Notes: generated from the letters alone by a model not told the origin. A stretch of 64,000 nucleotides of DNA from Cellulomonas sp. 73-145 (GCA_001898185.1 MKTI01000009.1:124001-188000), one strand, 5' to 3'; shown: positions 18,078-27,499, counted from the stretch's first letter. Made by a program: numbers and translations.

Positions 18078-18731
18078 GTGCGCGTGCTGGTGGTGGACGA
18101 CGAGCGCGGCCTGGTCCGTGCGCTGCAGCGGGGGCTGACGGCGGAGGGGTTCGCGGTCGACGTCGCCTACGACGGCGAGCACGGCCTGGAGCTGGCGACC
18201 GATCGCGACTACGACGCGATCGTGCTGGACATCATGCTGCCGCGCCGGCACGGGTACGACGTGGTGCGCGAGCTGCGGGCGCGGGACGTGTGGACGCCGG
18301 TGCTGCTGCTGTCGGCCAAGGATGGGGAGCACGACGTGGCCGACGGCCTCGACGTCGGTGCGGACGACTACCTGACCAAGCCGTTCTCGTTCGTCGTGCT
18401 CGTCGCCCGGATCCGCGCGCTGCTGCGCCGGCCCGTCGCCGAGCGGCCGGCGGTGCTGCGCGTCGGCGACCTCGAGCTCGACCCGGCCACCCGCTCGCTG
18501 ACCCGCGGCGGTGAGACCGTGGCGCTCACGGTGCGCGAGCTCGCACTGCTCGAGTACCTGATGCGGCACGCCGACCGGGTGGTCGGCAAGGTCGAGCTGC
18601 GCGACCACGTGTGGGACGCCCCCGGCGAGGACCTGAACGTGGTGGAGGTGTACGTCGGCTACCTGCGCCGCAAGCTCGGCCGCGACGCGGTGCTCACCGT
18701 CCGCGGTGCCGGGTACCGGATGGCGGGATGA
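18078..18731 (+). CDS. OmpR/PhoB-family response regulator
   Basis: 217 residues. Receiver domain with acidic pair D7/D8, phospho-acceptor Asp51 in IVLDIMLPRRHG, switch Ser79 and Lys101 in TKPFS; C-terminal winged helix with ELALLEYLMRHADRVV and VYVGYLRRKLG...VRGAGYRM. The GTG at 18078 has no Shine-Dalgarno. Its stop overlaps the start of the sensor kinase (ATGA). Divergent from the LolA-ABC operon 104 bp away, which is its most likely target. Confidence 0.93.
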   Translation: MRVLVVDDERGLVRALQRGLTAEGFAVDVAYDGEHGLELATDRDYDAIVLDIMLPRRHGYDVVRELRARDVWTPVLLLSAKDGEHDVADGLDVGADDYLTKPFSFVVLVARIRALLRRPVAERPAVLRVGDLELDPATRSLTRGGETVALTVRELALLEYLMRHADRVVGKVELRDHVWDAPGEDLNVVEVYVGYLRRKLGRDAVLTVRGAGYRMAG

Positions 18732-20131
18732 CCACGGAGCGGCGCGGCGGCGGACGGCGCTGGCGCGGCCTGTCGCTGCGGCTGCGGCTGACCGTGCTGA
18801 CGGCGGCGGCCGTCGCGGTGGCGCTGGTCGCCGGCGCCTTCGCGCTGACGGCGGTCCTGTCGCGCAGCCGGCTGGCGGCGCTGGACGGGCTGCTCCGGGA
18901 CCGGGTCGGCGTGGTGACCGGGCTCGTGGAGAGCGACACGGTGCCCGCCACGCTGCCGACCGTCGAGGCGGGCGAGGTCGCCCAGCTGCTGGACGAGCAG
19001 GGCGGCGTGCTCGCGTCCTCCCCGAACGCCAGCCGGACGCTGCCGGTGCTGCCCGCCGGGCCGTTGGCGGCGCTCCGCTCGAGTGCCGGCACCGGTGTGC
19101 TGGTGCTGAGCACCGCCGACGACGCGTACAGCAGACCGGGCCGCGTGGCGCTGCACGCCGTCACGTACCGGGGGTCGCCGGCGACGGTGGTGGTCAGCCT
19201 GCCGCTCGGCGAGGTGCAGGGGCTGCTCGGCGCCCTGCGCGTGGCGCTGCTGATCGTCGTCCCGCTGCTGACCGTGCTGGTGGCGCTGGCCCTGTGGCTC
19301 GCCGTCGGTCGGGCGCTGCACCCGGTCGAGCAGCTGCGCCGGGGAGCGGCGCAGGTCGCCGCGGCGGGCGGAGGTGGCGGGCTGCCCGTCCCCGCGGCGG
19401 ACGACGAGCTCGCGGCGCTCGCGCGCACCCTCAACGAGATGCTCGAGCGGCTGGACCGGGCGGCGTCGCGGCAGCGGACGTTCGTCGCCGACGCCGCGCA
19501 CGAGCTGCGGTCGCCCCTCGCGGCGCTGCGGGCGACGGTCGACGTCGCACGGTCGCACCCCGGCACGTGGACGGTGGCGGAGCTCGCCGCCGAGCTGGAG
19601 CCGGAGGCCCTGCGGATGCAGTCCCTGGTGGACGACCTGCTGCTGCTCGCGCGGGTCGGCGCGCGGCCCGCTCATCCGGCCCCGGTGGACCTGCGGGCGG
19701 TGGCGGACGGCCTCGCCGCGACCGCGGCTCGGGTGCCGGTCGAGGTGATCGGCAGCGGGCACGCCGTCGCGGACGCGGAACGGGTCACCCGCGTGCTGCG
19801 CAACCTGGTGGACAACGCCACCCGTCACGCGAGCAACCGGGTGCGGGTGGTGATCGACCAGCGGGCCGACACCTGCCGGGTGGTGGTGGAGGACGACGGC
19901 CGCGGCGTGCCGGTGGCGGACCGGGAGCGGGTGTTCGAGCGGTTCGTCCGGCTCGACGAGGCGCGCGAGCGGGAGGCGGGCGGTGCGGGGCTCGGCCTGG
20001 CGATCGCGCGGGAGCTCGCCCGCGAGCAGGGCGGCGACGTGACTCTCGCCGGCAGCCAGCTGGGCGGTCTGGCGGCGGTGGTGCTGCTGCCGTCGGCCCC
20101 GTCGGAAGGTCCGGACCGCGCTGGCGCGTGA
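18728..20131 (+). CDS. Sensor histidine kinase
   Basis: 467 residues. TM1 at about 21-44 and TM2 at about 170-192 enclose a 125-residue extracytoplasmic sensor; then a HAMP domain, His258 in the H-box DAAHELRSPLAALRA, N-box LRNLVDNATRH, G boxes VEDDGRGVP and GGAGLGLAIA. It phosphorylates the adjacent regulator. The signal is unknown; the neighbouring LolA-like protein and exporter suggest envelope stress or an amphiphilic drug. Confidence 0.92.
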   Translation: MTTERRGGGRRWRGLSLRLRLTVLTAAAVAVALVAGAFALTAVLSRSRLAALDGLLRDRVGVVTGLVESDTVPATLPTVEAGEVAQLLDEQGGVLASSPNASRTLPVLPAGPLAALRSSAGTGVLVLSTADDAYSRPGRVALHAVTYRGSPATVVVSLPLGEVQGLLGALRVALLIVVPLLTVLVALALWLAVGRALHPVEQLRRGAAQVAAAGGGGGLPVPAADDELAALARTLNEMLERLDRAASRQRTFVADAAHELRSPLAALRATVDVARSHPGTWTVAELAAELEPEALRMQSLVDDLLLLARVGARPAHPAPVDLRAVADGLAATAARVPVEVIGSGHAVADAERVTRVLRNLVDNATRHASNRVRVVIDQRADTCRVVVEDDGRGVPVADRERVFERFVRLDEAREREAGGAGLGLAIARELAREQGGDVTLAGSQLGGLAAVVLLPSAPSEGPDRAGA

Positions 20132-20186
20132 GCCGTGCCGCCGGCCGTGTGGGCCGTGACCTCGGGCGGGGAGGAGAATGGGGCCG

Positions 20187-21470
20187 ATGTCCAGCCCCGC
20201 CCGCGCTCAGCAGAACGCGATGGGTGGCTTCCTCTCCCGGTCGGCCGTCGCCGGCGTGTTCGGCCCGGCGCTCGCGTTCGAGGTGGGCATCGGCGCGGTG
20301 ACGCCGATGGTGGCGGTGTCGGCCTCGCAGCTGGGCGCCTCGCTCGCGGTCGCCGGCCTGCTGGCGGCGTTCCTCGGCATCGGTCAGATCCTCGCGGACG
20401 TGCCGGCCGGTGCCCTGGCGGCCCGATGGGGTGACCGGCGGGCCATGCTGGCCGCCGCCGTGCTCGCCATCGTGGCGCTGGTGGGGTGCGCGACCGCGCA
20501 CAGCCTGCTGGTGCTCGGCGTGGCGGTGCTGGTCACCGGCGCTGCCAATGCCGTGTTCCTTCTGGCCAGGCAGGCGTACCTGACCGAGATCACGCCACCG
20601 CTGTACCGGGCGCGGGCGCTGTCCACGCTGGGTGGGGTCGGCCGGATGGGGGTGTTCCTCGGACCGTTCCTCGGTGCCGGTGTGGTGCACCTGGCCGGGA
20701 CGCCCGGTGCCTACTGGCTCGCGGTGGGCGTCACGGTCGTGACTTTCGTCATCGTCGCCGCCGTCCCGGACGTGGCCGCCGAGGCGACCGCCGCCCGGCG
20801 CGAGGCGCCCCGCGTGCCGCTGGTGCGTGTGCTGCGGGAGCACGGGAGCGTGTTCGCCACCCTGGGTGTCGCCGTGCTGCTCGTCGGCGCGACGCGAGGG
20901 GCGCGACAGGTGGTGCTGCCGCTGTGGGGCGAGCACCTCGGGCTGGCGCCGGCCACGACCAGCCTGGTCTACGGCGTCTCGGGCGCGCTCGACATGCTGG
21001 TGTTCTACCCGGCCGGGAAGGTGATGGACCGCCGGGGGCGGCTGTGGGTCGCCGTGCCGTCGATGGTGCTGCTGGGCCTGTCGATCGCAGCGCTGCCCCT
21101 GTCGCGGTCCGTCGGCACCCTGTCGGTCGTCGCGATGGTGATGGGGCTGGCCAACGGGGTGGGCTCCGGGCTGCTGATGACGTTGGGCGCCGACGTGGCG
21201 CCTGCGGCCGTCCGCTCGCAGTTCCTCGGGGTGTGGCGGCTGTTCCAGGACGCCGGGCTCGCGGCCGGACCCCTGGTCGTGTCCGCCGGGGCCGCGCTCG
21301 GCAGCCTGGCGGCCGGCGTGCTGGCCGTGGCCGGGGTCGGGGGAGTGGCGGCCGCCGTACTGGCGGTCACCGTGCCGCGGTGGTCGGTGCACGCCAACGC
21401 GCGGACGCGACGGGCCGCCGGCCTCCGGGCGGACGGGACAGCGCCGGGGCCAGCGCCGGGGCCCGGCTGA
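20187..21470 (+). CDS. MFS transporter (drug/sugar efflux type)
   Basis: 427 residues from ATG 20187, which has GGAGG at a workable distance; the ATG at 20178 lies inside that Shine-Dalgarno. Twelve predicted membrane segments, with the loop 2-3 motif ALAARWGDRRAMLAAA and motif C-like GPFLGAGVVHLAG. Substrate unknown. Only 21 bp separate it from the next, convergent exporter gene. Confidence 0.88.
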   Translation: MSSPARAQQNAMGGFLSRSAVAGVFGPALAFEVGIGAVTPMVAVSASQLGASLAVAGLLAAFLGIGQILADVPAGALAARWGDRRAMLAAAVLAIVALVGCATAHSLLVLGVAVLVTGAANAVFLLARQAYLTEITPPLYRARALSTLGGVGRMGVFLGPFLGAGVVHLAGTPGAYWLAVGVTVVTFVIVAAVPDVAAEATAARREAPRVPLVRVLREHGSVFATLGVAVLLVGATRGARQVVLPLWGEHLGLAPATTSLVYGVSGALDMLVFYPAGKVMDRRGRLWVAVPSMVLLGLSIAALPLSRSVGTLSVVAMVMGLANGVGSGLLMTLGADVAPAAVRSQFLGVWRLFQDAGLAAGPLVVSAGAALGSLAAGVLAVAGVGGVAAAVLAVTVPRWSVHANARTRRAAGLRADGTAPGPAPGPG

Positions 21471-21491
21471 CCGGCGTCCGAGGCGGACCGG

Positions 21492-23027
21492 TCAGCTCTC
21501 CTCAGCGGCGACCGCGGGGCTCGGGACGCCCTCCGGCACGGCCGGGGAGGGGTCGTCGGACGGTCGGCGCACCAGCCAGGCCGCGGGGATGGCCAGGAGC
21601 GACACCAGGGCCCCCACCAGGAAGGCGGCCTGCACGGCGCCCGCGGTCGCCGCCGCGCCGTCGGCGCCGTGCTCGGCCAGCCGACCCGCCTGGGCGGTGA
21701 GCACCGTGACGAACAGCGCGGTGCCGGCGGCACCTGCCACCTGCTGCACGGTGCCGACCATCGCGCTGCCGTGCGAGTACCGGTGTCCCGGCAGCGAGCC
21801 GAGGGCGGACGTGAACAGCGGCGTGAACATCGCCGCCAGGCCGGCAGACAGCGTCACGTGGGCCGCGAGCAGCAGCCCCGGGGAGCTGTGCTGGTCGAGC
21901 GTCGTCATGCCCCACAGCGCCGCGCTCAGCAGCACCGCGCCGGGCACCAGCAGCGGCCTGGGCCCGAACCGGTCGTAGGCGCGGCCGACCGCGGGGGCGA
22001 GCAGGCCCATCAGCAGCCCACCGGGAAGCAGCAGCAGGCCGGTGGACAGGGTGGTCAGGTGCAGCACCTGCTGCGCGTAGATCGGCACCATGATGATCGT
22101 CCCGAACATCGCCATCATCACCACGGCCATCAGTGCGACGCTCACCGTGAAGGTGCGGGAGCCGAACACCCGCAGGTCCAGCAGCGCGTCGTCCGCCCGC
22201 TGCAGCCACAGCTGCCGGGCGACGAACAGCGACAGCGCCGTCAGCCCCACCACCAGGCTCACCCAGGCCGTCACCGGCACGCCGCCGGTCGCGCTGCCGA
22301 GCGTCGACAGCCCGTACACGATCCCGCCGAACGCGAACGCCGACAGCACCACCGAGCCGACGTCCACCCGTGCCGTGCGGGTCACGCCGATGTTGGGCAC
22401 CCGTGCCGCGCCGAGCGCCAGCGCACCCAGCGCGATCGGCAGCACCAGACCGAACATCCAGCGCCACTGCAGCACGGACAGGATCAGACCCGAGATGGTC
22501 GGCCCGATCGCCGGGGCGACGGAGATCACCACCGAGATGTTGCCCATCGTGCGGCCACGCGATGCGGGCGGCGTCACGGTCATCACCGTGGTCATCAGCA
22601 GGGGCAGCATCACGGCGGTGCCGGTCGCCTGCACCACGCGGCCCGCGAGCAGCACGGGGAAGCCGGGGGCGAGCGTGCACACCGCCGTGCCCAGGCTGAA
22701 CAGGCCCATCGCAGTCAGGAAGGCGGCCCGCGTCGTGATCCGCTGCAGGACGAAGCCCGTCACGGGGATCACCACGGCCATGGTGAGCATGAACGCGGTG
22801 CTCAACCACTGCGCAGTCGCCGGCGTGACCGACAGGTCCGTCATCAGGCGGGGTAGCGCGACGCCCATGATCGTCTCGTTGAGGATCACGACGAACGTGG
22901 AGACCAGGAGCAGCACGACGGCGAGACGGTCGCGCGGCGCCATCCGTTCCGGGGTGGCTGCCGGGAGCGGCCCCTCGCTGAGGGGCGAGCCGGGTTCGAG
23001 CAGCTCGGGGCTGGGCCGGTCGGTCAC
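21492..23027 (-). CDS. DHA2-family MFS multidrug exporter (EmrB/QacA type)
   Basis: 511 residues with 14 predicted membrane segments, the DHA2 hallmark. Motif D1-like LNETIMGVALPRLMTDL, motif C-like APAIGPTISGLIL and TAQWLSTAFMLTMAVVIPVTG are all typical. Proton-driven drug export at the plasma membrane is expected. GTG start; no regulator is adjacent. Confidence 0.9.
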   Translation of the reverse strand: MTDRPSPELLEPGSPLSEGPLPAATPERMAPRDRLAVVLLLVSTFVVILNETIMGVALPRLMTDLSVTPATAQWLSTAFMLTMAVVIPVTGFVLQRITTRAAFLTAMGLFSLGTAVCTLAPGFPVLLAGRVVQATGTAVMLPLLMTTVMTVTPPASRGRTMGNISVVISVAPAIGPTISGLILSVLQWRWMFGLVLPIALGALALGAARVPNIGVTRTARVDVGSVVLSAFAFGGIVYGLSTLGSATGGVPVTAWVSLVVGLTALSLFVARQLWLQRADDALLDLRVFGSRTFTVSVALMAVVMMAMFGTIIMVPIYAQQVLHLTTLSTGLLLLPGGLLMGLLAPAVGRAYDRFGPRPLLVPGAVLLSAALWGMTTLDQHSSPGLLLAAHVTLSAGLAAMFTPLFTSALGSLPGHRYSHGSAMVGTVQQVAGAAGTALFVTVLTAQAGRLAEHGADGAAATAGAVQAAFLVGALVSLLAIPAAWLVRRPSDDPSPAVPEGVPSPAVAAEES

Positions 23028-23216
23028 AGGACTCTCCAGGCGAGGTCGGGCCCCGAAGCAAGGCAGGGCGAGGTCGGTCAGGACGGCGACGTACGGCTAG
23101 CCGCGCGGGACCGCGCGCGGCGGCCGCCGTCCAGTCTGTGTGAGCAACCTCTCACCCGTCACTGACATTCCTCGCGGCGTCCCGTCGGCGACGGCTGCGC
23201 GGGCGCCCGCCGACAC

Positions 23217-23852
23217 TCAGTGCGCCCAGCGCGCCCTGCGTCCGAACAGCCCCCGCTGTGCCGCCGACTCCGCCGCTGTCCCCGCCGACACGGCGGCCGG
23301 CACGGCACCGGCGACCGTCCCCTCGTCGTCGGCCACCGCCTCGTGGGCGACCGGCAGCGGCTCCGCGACCGCGACGCCGGCGAGCGCGTTCCGCACGGCG
23401 TCCAGAGCGCGTTCGGCCTGCTGCGCACGGTGCACCGCCCGCTGCTCACCGGAGCGCGCCTCGGCGAGCTCGGACTCGTACTCGGCGCTCGTGGCGGCCA
23501 GCTCGGCGGCGTGGGCCGCACGCGCGTCGGCCAGCTCGTCCTCCAGCTCGGAGATCCGGCCGGTCAGCCGCACCAGGTCCGCGTCGTGCTCCGCCTGGCG
23601 CGCGCGGAGTTCCGCGTCGCGGGCCGCGACCTGCTCCGCCAGCCCGTCCGCCTGAGCGCCCCGTGCCACCACGACCGCGACGGCGGCCGTCACCCCGGAC
23701 TCCTCGAGGGCGGCCCGCATCACCTCCACGCGGGTGTCGCGCTCGGTGTCGCGCAGGTCCTCCCAGGGCTCCTTGCGCAGACCCGAGTAGCGAGCGCGTT
23801 CGATCGCCGATGCCATGCCGTCGGGGCTGAGCGTGTCCATGGCCCCGAGCAT
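23217..23852 (-). CDS. Coiled-coil protein of unknown function
   Basis: 211 residues; a second possible start is the ATG at 23840. Residues about 70-145 form a heptad-rich Ala/Glu/Arg coiled coil (EQVAARDAELRARQAEHDAD and following). The C-terminus is Ala/Val-rich and ends in the basic GLFGRRARWAH. No membrane segment. I do not recognise the family; a cytoskeletal or scaffold role is only a guess from its shape. Confidence 0.65.
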   Translation of the reverse strand: MLGAMDTLSPDGMASAIERARYSGLRKEPWEDLRDTERDTRVEVMRAALEESGVTAAVAVVVARGAQADGLAEQVAARDAELRARQAEHDADLVRLTGRISELEDELADARAAHAAELAATSAEYESELAEARSGEQRAVHRAQQAERALDAVRNALAGVAVAEPLPVAHEAVADDEGTVAGAVPAAVSAGTAAESAAQRGLFGRRARWAH

Positions 23853-23955
23853 CGGCCTGCTCGGGCACCCGTGGCGATGGGCGACCGGATGAATGTGCGG
23901 GTGATCCGGTGCCGGACCGGCCGACCCGTTCCCACCGACGGGTCGGCCGGCCGGG

Positions 23956-26484
23956 TCAGATGAACAGCGTCGTGCCGGAGTCGTGGGCCTCGCCGAGGAA
24001 GGTGGCGACCCCGCCGAGCTCGACGCCGTCGATCAGGTCCTCGTGCGCGATGCCGAGCAGGTCCATGGTCATCGTGCAGGCGATCAGCCGGGCCCCGCCG
24101 GCCTGGGCGGAGGCGATCAGCTCCGGGAGAGACGGCACCGCCTTGTCCTTCATGACCTTCTTGATCATCGCCGTGCCGGCGCCCGCCAGGTGCATCTGGG
24201 ACAGCGCGAGCTTGTCCGCTCCCTGCGGCATCATCGCCCCGAACATCCGGTCCATCGCGCTGCGGTCGCGGGCGGGAGCGTCGGTGCGGCGCAGCGAGCT
24301 CAGTCCCCAGAAGGTGAAGAACATCGACACCTCCTCGCCCATCGCGAGCGCGCCGTTGGCGATGATGAACGCGGCGAGCACCTTGTCCAGGTCGCCGGAG
24401 AACACGACGAAGGAGTTCTTCGCCGCCGGGGCCGCGACGCCGGCCAGGGCGCTCAGCGCGGCCGTCGGGGCGGGGGCCGACGTGCCGCCCTTGCGGAAGC
24501 GTCCGACGTAGCCCGGGCCCGACGGGGCCAGCTCGACCAGCTCGTGCCCGTTGCGGCGGGCCCAGGCGGGGCCGTCGTTGGCGAAGCCGGGGTCGGAGAC
24601 GGTGACCACCACCTCGTCGCCGGTGCCCAGCCCGCGCATCGTCTCGGCGAGCTTCATGATCGGGCCGGGGCAGGCCAGGCCGGAGCAGTCGAGGTCGACG
24701 CTGACACCGCTGACCACCGGCTGCGCCGCCTGCCGACGGACCTGCGCGGCCAGCTCCGGCGGCTCGGCGTACGCGATGACCGGCGCCGGCGGCTCGTCGG
24801 ACTCGGGCATCAGCTCGCGCCAGGCGCGGAACGTCGCGGTGCCGCCGGACAGGACGGACACGTCCGCGAACCCGCGCTGCACCAGGGCGCGGTGCGCCAG
24901 GTAGCTGCGGAAGCCGACGGCGCAGTACAGCCGCACCGGCACCGAACGGTCCCAGTCGACGCACCGCTCGCGCAGCACGGCCAGCGGGAGGTTCTCCGCG
25001 CCGGGCAGGTGCCAGATCTCGTACTCCTCGGGGGTGCGCACGTCGACCAGCCGGGCGCCCCGCGTCGCCGTCTCCCAGTCCTGGGCGTACCAGAGCGCGA
25101 TGTCGCCGCGCAGCACGTTCGACGCGACGAAGCCCGCCATGTTCACCGGGTCCTTGGCGGACCCGAACGGCGGGGCGTACGCGAGCTCGAGCTCCTCGAG
25201 GTCGTACACCGTCTGCTCGGCGCGCAGCGCGGCGGCCAGCACGTCCAGCCGCTTGTCCACACCGTCGAACCCGGCGGCCTGGGCGCCGAGGATCCGTCCC
25301 GTGCCGGGGGAGAACAGCAGCTTCAGGCTCATCATCGCGGTGCCGGGGTAGTACCCGGCGTGGCCCGACGGGTGCACGTGCACCGCGCGGTACGGCACCT
25401 GGGCGGCGACGAGCTGCCGCTCGGTGGCACCGGTCCCGCCGGCCACCATGTCGAACACCTTGACCACCGAGGTGCCCTGCGTCGACCGGTAGACGGTGTC
25501 CCGTCCGCAGATGTTCTCGGCTGCCACCCGCGCCTGCCGGTTGGCCGGGCCGGCCAGCGGGGCCAGCGCAGTGCCGGGCAGGACGGTGTGCGGCGTCTCG
25601 ACGGCGTCGCCGGCGGCCCAGATGGCCGGATCCGACGTCCGCATGTGCTCGTCGACCGCGATCCCACCGTGCGGGCCGAGCGCCAGCCCCGCCTCGACGG
25701 CCAGACCCGTGGCGGGCCGTACGCCCGCCGCCAGGATCACCAGGTCGGCCGGCAGCAGCTCGCCGCTGGTCAGCTCGACGTTGACCGCACCGTCGGGCCG
25801 GGGCGTGAACGCGGCGGCCCCGGTCGACAGGTGCAGCTGGACGCCGCGCGAGCGCAGGTGCTGCTCGACGGGCACCGACATCTCGTGGTCCAGCGGCGGC
25901 AGGATCTGGTCCGCCAGCTCGACGACGTGCACCTGGGCGCCCCGGTGCTGGAAGTTCTCGGCCATCTCCAGGCCGATGTAGCCGGCGCCGATCACCACCG
26001 TGCGAGCCGGGCCGCGCTCACCCTTCGCGGCAGCGGTGACCAGGGCGTCGAGGCGCGCCTTGATCTGGTCCATGTCGCCGAGCCGGCGCAGCACGTGCAC
26101 GGCCGGGTGGTCGATGCCGGGCAGCGGCGGACGCACCGGGTTCGCGCCGGGGCACAGCGCGAGGGCGTCGTAGCTCTCGGTGTACTCGCGGCCGGAGTCG
26201 AGCTCGCGGACGGTGACGGTACGGGCGGAGCGGTCGATCGAGAGGACCTCCGCGCCGACCCGCACGTCGATGTCCAGCGACTCGCGCAGGCTGGCGGGGG
26301 TCTGCAGCAGCAGCCGGCTGCGGTCGGCGATCACCTGGCCGATGTGGTACGGCAGCCCGCAGTTGGCGAACGAGACGTGGTGGCCGCGCTCGAGCACCAC
26401 GATCTCGGCGAACTCGTCGAGTCGTCGCGCACGTGCCGCGACCGACGCTCCCGCTGCCACTCCACCGACGACGACGATCTTCAC
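23956..26484 (-). CDS. CoA-disulfide-reductase-like flavoprotein fused to rhodanese, TusA and DsrE domains
   Basis: 842 residues. FAD/NAD oxidoreductase (about 1-455) with GGVAAGASVAARARR, catalytic Cys42 in SFANCGLPYH and NADH motif VIGAGYIGLEMAE; rhodanese (about 462-560) with Cys in LYCAVGFRS; TusA domain (about 590-666) with CPGP; DsrE-type domain (about 690-842). Persulfide made or reduced by the flavoprotein could pass along the rhodanese, TusA and DsrE thiols within one chain. The GTG at 26484 follows GAGGAG by 7 nt; the GTG at 26499 lies within that signal and is rejected. A CstR-type palindrome lies just upstream. Confidence 0.9.
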   Translation of the reverse strand: MKIVVVGGVAAGASVAARARRLDEFAEIVVLERGHHVSFANCGLPYHIGQVIADRSRLLLQTPASLRESLDIDVRVGAEVLSIDRSARTVTVRELDSGREYTESYDALALCPGANPVRPPLPGIDHPAVHVLRRLGDMDQIKARLDALVTAAAKGERGPARTVVIGAGYIGLEMAENFQHRGAQVHVVELADQILPPLDHEMSVPVEQHLRSRGVQLHLSTGAAAFTPRPDGAVNVELTSGELLPADLVILAAGVRPATGLAVEAGLALGPHGGIAVDEHMRTSDPAIWAAGDAVETPHTVLPGTALAPLAGPANRQARVAAENICGRDTVYRSTQGTSVVKVFDMVAGGTGATERQLVAAQVPYRAVHVHPSGHAGYYPGTAMMSLKLLFSPGTGRILGAQAAGFDGVDKRLDVLAAALRAEQTVYDLEELELAYAPPFGSAKDPVNMAGFVASNVLRGDIALWYAQDWETATRGARLVDVRTPEEYEIWHLPGAENLPLAVLRERCVDWDRSVPVRLYCAVGFRSYLAHRALVQRGFADVSVLSGGTATFRAWRELMPESDEPPAPVIAYAEPPELAAQVRRQAAQPVVSGVSVDLDCSGLACPGPIMKLAETMRGLGTGDEVVVTVSDPGFANDGPAWARRNGHELVELAPSGPGYVGRFRKGGTSAPAPTAALSALAGVAAPAAKNSFVVFSGDLDKVLAAFIIANGALAMGEEVSMFFTFWGLSSLRRTDAPARDRSAMDRMFGAMMPQGADKLALSQMHLAGAGTAMIKKVMKDKAVPSLPELIASAQAGGARLIACTMTMDLLGIAHEDLIDGVELGGVATFLGEAHDSGTTLFI

Positions 26485-26498
26485 GAGCTGTCTCCTCA

Positions 26499-26516
26499 CA
26501 TACCCCGGGTGGTATG
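26499..26516. promoter_or_regulatory. CstR-type operator upstream of the sulfur fusion gene
   Basis: CATACC-N6-GGTATG (18 bp) covers the leader directly upstream of the Shine-Dalgarno of the fusion gene. It resembles the perfect palindrome at 29656-29673, in keeping with the GC-tract operators of CsoR/CstR proteins. Confidence 0.55.
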
Positions 26517-26595
26517 CAGAGACGCTAGGCGACCGATCATGGGATGAGCTGGGACCTGGGTCCGGGGGCTGGTCCGGGTCGAGCGAGCGGCGCGG

Positions 26596-26970
26596 TCAGG
26601 CGAGGGAGAGGAAGAGCTGCTCGAGCCGGTCCGCGGCGACGTCGTCGGGACCCTGAGGGTCGCGCAGGCAGCTGCGCAGGTTGGCGGCGACCAGGGCGAA
26701 GCCCGCTCGTTCGATCGCACGGGAGACAGCGGCGAGCTGCGTGACGACGTCCTGGCAGTCGCGCCCGTCGTCGAGCATCCGGATCACCCCGGCCAGCTGC
26801 CCGTGCGCCCGCCGTAGGCGCGCGGACACCTTCGCCACCGCCACCGGGTCCGGTGCCGCGGGGGCGGGGTCGACGGCCACCGCGGAGGCAGAGGCGTCCG
26901 CGGTGACCGTCGGGGCTGCGTCGGACGGTGCCGCCGCAGCCGGACGTCGGGGCCTGTCAGGCCCGGTCAT
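26596..26970 (-). CDS. cstR: CsoR/CstR-family (DUF156) repressor, probable persulfide sensor
   Basis: 124 residues. A 40-residue Ala/Pro-rich N-terminal extension precedes the three-helix DUF156 fold (AVAKVSARLRRAHGQLAGVIRMLDDGRDC). Cys72 and Cys101 are 29 residues apart, as in CsoR and CstR; the copper-ligand His of CsoR is replaced by Asn97, which fits a thiol-persulfide sensor rather than a copper sensor. Its ATG overlaps the end of the thioredoxin gene by 14 nt. It probably represses this cluster through the palindromes at 26499 and 29656. Confidence 0.8.
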   Translation of the reverse strand: MTGPDRPRRPAAAAPSDAAPTVTADASASAVAVDPAPAAPDPVAVAKVSARLRRAHGQLAGVIRMLDDGRDCQDVVTQLAAVSRAIERAGFALVAANLRSCLRDPQGPDDVAADRLEQLFLSLA

Positions 26971-27334
26971 GGCTCGCCTCGTGCTCGGCGATCTGCCGGC
27001 GCACGTCGTCCATGTCGAGGTCCTTGACGCCTGCGATCACCCGCTCGAGGTCCGGGGCGCGCAGCGCACCGGGCTGGGCGAACACCAGCACGCCCTCGCG
27101 GAACGCCATCAGGGTGGGGATCGAGGTGATGCCCGCCTGGGCGGCCAGGCCCTGCTCCGCCTCGGTGTCCACCTTGGCGAACACGACGTCGGGGTGGGTG
27201 GTCGACGCCTGCTCGAACACGGGCGCGAACATGCGGCACGGCGCGCACCAGTCGGCCCAGAAGTCGACCAGCACGATGTCGTTGTCGCGGACGGTGTCGG
27301 CGAAGGTCTCCTCGCCGACGGCGATGGTGCTCAT
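26957..27334 (-). CDS. trxA: Thioredoxin (WCAPC)
   Basis: 125 residues with the thioredoxin fold, active site WCAPC (Cys30, Cys33) and cis-Pro in TSIPTLMAF. It is a close paralogue of the WCGPC thioredoxin at 58127-58498 (shared TVRDN, DFWA, KVDTEAEQ, ITSIPTLMAF, VKDLDMD). Located between the CstR gene and the small Cys protein, it may reduce protein persulfides formed by the cluster's rhodaneses. Confidence 0.92.
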   Translation of the reverse strand: MSTIAVGEETFADTVRDNDIVLVDFWADWCAPCRMFAPVFEQASTTHPDVVFAKVDTEAEQGLAAQAGITSIPTLMAFREGVLVFAQPGALRAPDLERVIAGVKDLDMDDVRRQIAEHEASHDRA

Positions 27335-27379
27335 GTCAGTCCTTCCGGACGGTCGTGGCGGTGGGTGGGCGCAAGGTGG

Positions 27380-27499
27380 TCAGCGGCGGCAGGTGCACTG
27401 CTGCTCGGCCGGCACGTTCGCCATCACGGCGTCGACGTGCTGACCGCAGCCGGTCCAGGTGACCTTGCCGCAACGGGAACAACGGATGGGGCTGCACAT
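27380..27499 (-). CDS. Small conserved Cys-rich protein
   Basis: Only 39 residues from the ATG at 27499 (GGAG 8 nt upstream): MCSPIRCSRCGKVTWTGCGQ, then HVDAVMANVPAEQQCTCRR. Six cysteines including CSRC and CTC suggest a zinc ribbon or thiol relay. Short actinobacterial proteins starting MC-x-P-x-x-C-x-x-CGK are common; function unknown. Its place within the sulfur cluster suggests thiol or persulfide chemistry. Confidence 0.75.
   Translation of the reverse strand: MCSPIRCSRCGKVTWTGCGQHVDAVMANVPAEQQCTCRR

Noticed and set aside
23983..26547. Long open frame on the plus strand opposite the CoADR-rhodanese-TusA-DsrE gene
   Set aside because: Arg/His/Gln-rich composition with no motifs; an antisense frame kept open by extreme GC. 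The minus strand has complete domains.
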